Assembly (NCBI GenBank): GCA_017561155.1
Contig: JAFZDP010000009.1
Span: forward strand, 1 to 37,732
Reading direction: 5' to 3'
Source of the DNA: Bacteroidales bacterium
Lineage (GTDB): Bacteria; Bacteroidota; Bacteroidia; Bacteroidales; P3
DNA length: 37,732 nucleotides
Shown: positions 37,661 through 37,732 of the stretch, in pieces
Layout of the letters: the number at the start of each line of letters is the position of its first letter
Numbering within the stretch: the first letter of the stretch is position 1
The notes under the pieces: model-generated
What the model saw: only the letters and a program-made list of their open reading frames with translations
What the model was told of the DNA's origin: nothing
Databases searched by the model: none
Made by a program: the position numbers and the translations under genes

Positions 37661-37732
37661 TTTGCGAGCGTGACGGTATACCGTCAATTTCGGGGTGGTA
37701 TATGGGGGCAAAATTTCCTCTCGATACCGAGA

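Larger units (their letters stand above)
37274..37732. other. Gene-free end of the window with repeats
   Basis: No gene is seen. Between 37344 and 37384 the motif TTCCG or ATCCG recurs about every 10 bases (ATTCCGTGAC, TAGTTCCGTA, AATCCGTAGT, AATTCCGG). Then come the MITE-like element (37412-37606) and copy B of the dispersed hairpin (37629-37660). Confidence 0.6.

Overview
The window reads as a chromosomal segment of a low-GC member of the Bacteroidota, most likely order Bacteroidales. The reasons are promoters of the TTTG / TAnnTTTG type in front of many genes, almost no Shine-Dalgarno sequences, and characteristic genes (lpxD, a GldB-type lipoprotein, Bacteroidales-style ECF sigma factors, a two-domain Rossmann/DUF2520 protein, an Mrp ATPase without its CxxC motif). 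No phage, integrase or insertion sequence with a transposase is visible.

Layout. 1-670: gene-free, with a long rod-like RNA structure (421-534) that may be a 6S-type RNA. 671-1594: DUF4268 / PD-(D/E)XK-like nuclease. 1712-9286: a long co-directional accessory cluster of twelve genes. It holds two paralogous small acidic proteins with internal duplications, a possible beta-grasp protein, a TerB-like protein, an unknown protein, a coiled-coil protein, two tandem paralogous mini-proteins (one with a hydrophobic tail), a lipoprotein, a six-TM channel with an atypical filter and a 320-residue cytosolic domain, an M20/M42-type metallopeptidase and a bacterial Nav-type channel. This is the best candidate for an undescribed system. 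9403-12972 (minus strand): GroES-like protein, MeaB GTPase, an ECF sigma factor, and a DUF1232 gene followed by two tiny genes. 13276-15845: two distant paralogues resembling the uracil-DNA glycosylase fold, two paralogous zinc ribbons and a conserved unknown. 16411-20750 (minus): a caspase-fold protein that has lost its catalytic cysteine, a polyprenol-phosphate mannosyltransferase-like enzyme, alanine dehydrogenase and TsaE. 20912-21418: an ECF sigma factor behind a near-perfect sigma-54 promoter. tRNA-His follows, then about 1 kb without a convincing gene. 22645-30009 (minus): a seven-gene envelope/lipid operon from lpxD to a SUI1-type factor, preceded by a helix-hairpin-helix protein. 30435-36180 (plus): sirtuin, ManA, Mrp and NifU (Fe-S maturation), cobalamin adenosyltransferase, DUF2795, DUF2520 and RecR. 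36263-37057: TauE/SafE permease. The last 600 bases hold a MITE-like element and a copy of a dispersed hairpin repeat.

How genes may work together. In the accessory cluster the sensors or binding proteins (TerB-like, small duplicated proteins) precede envelope and membrane components (lipoprotein, two channels) with a peptidase between the channels. This order suggests a stress or conflict response acting at the membrane, but that is inference. MeaB and the PduO-type adenosyltransferase both serve B12-dependent methylmalonyl-CoA mutase, which is not in the window. Two operons (DUF1232 and the zinc-ribbon/UDG-like genes) carry the same direct-repeat motif at exactly the same distance from their promoters and are probably co-regulated.

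Non-coding structure is rich. There are two unrelated palindrome arrays with 21 to 23 bp periods, a dispersed 32-nt hairpin repeat present twice, an identical 21-nt leader in front of two genes of the accessory cluster, and a MITE-like element whose end sequence recurs at three other places.
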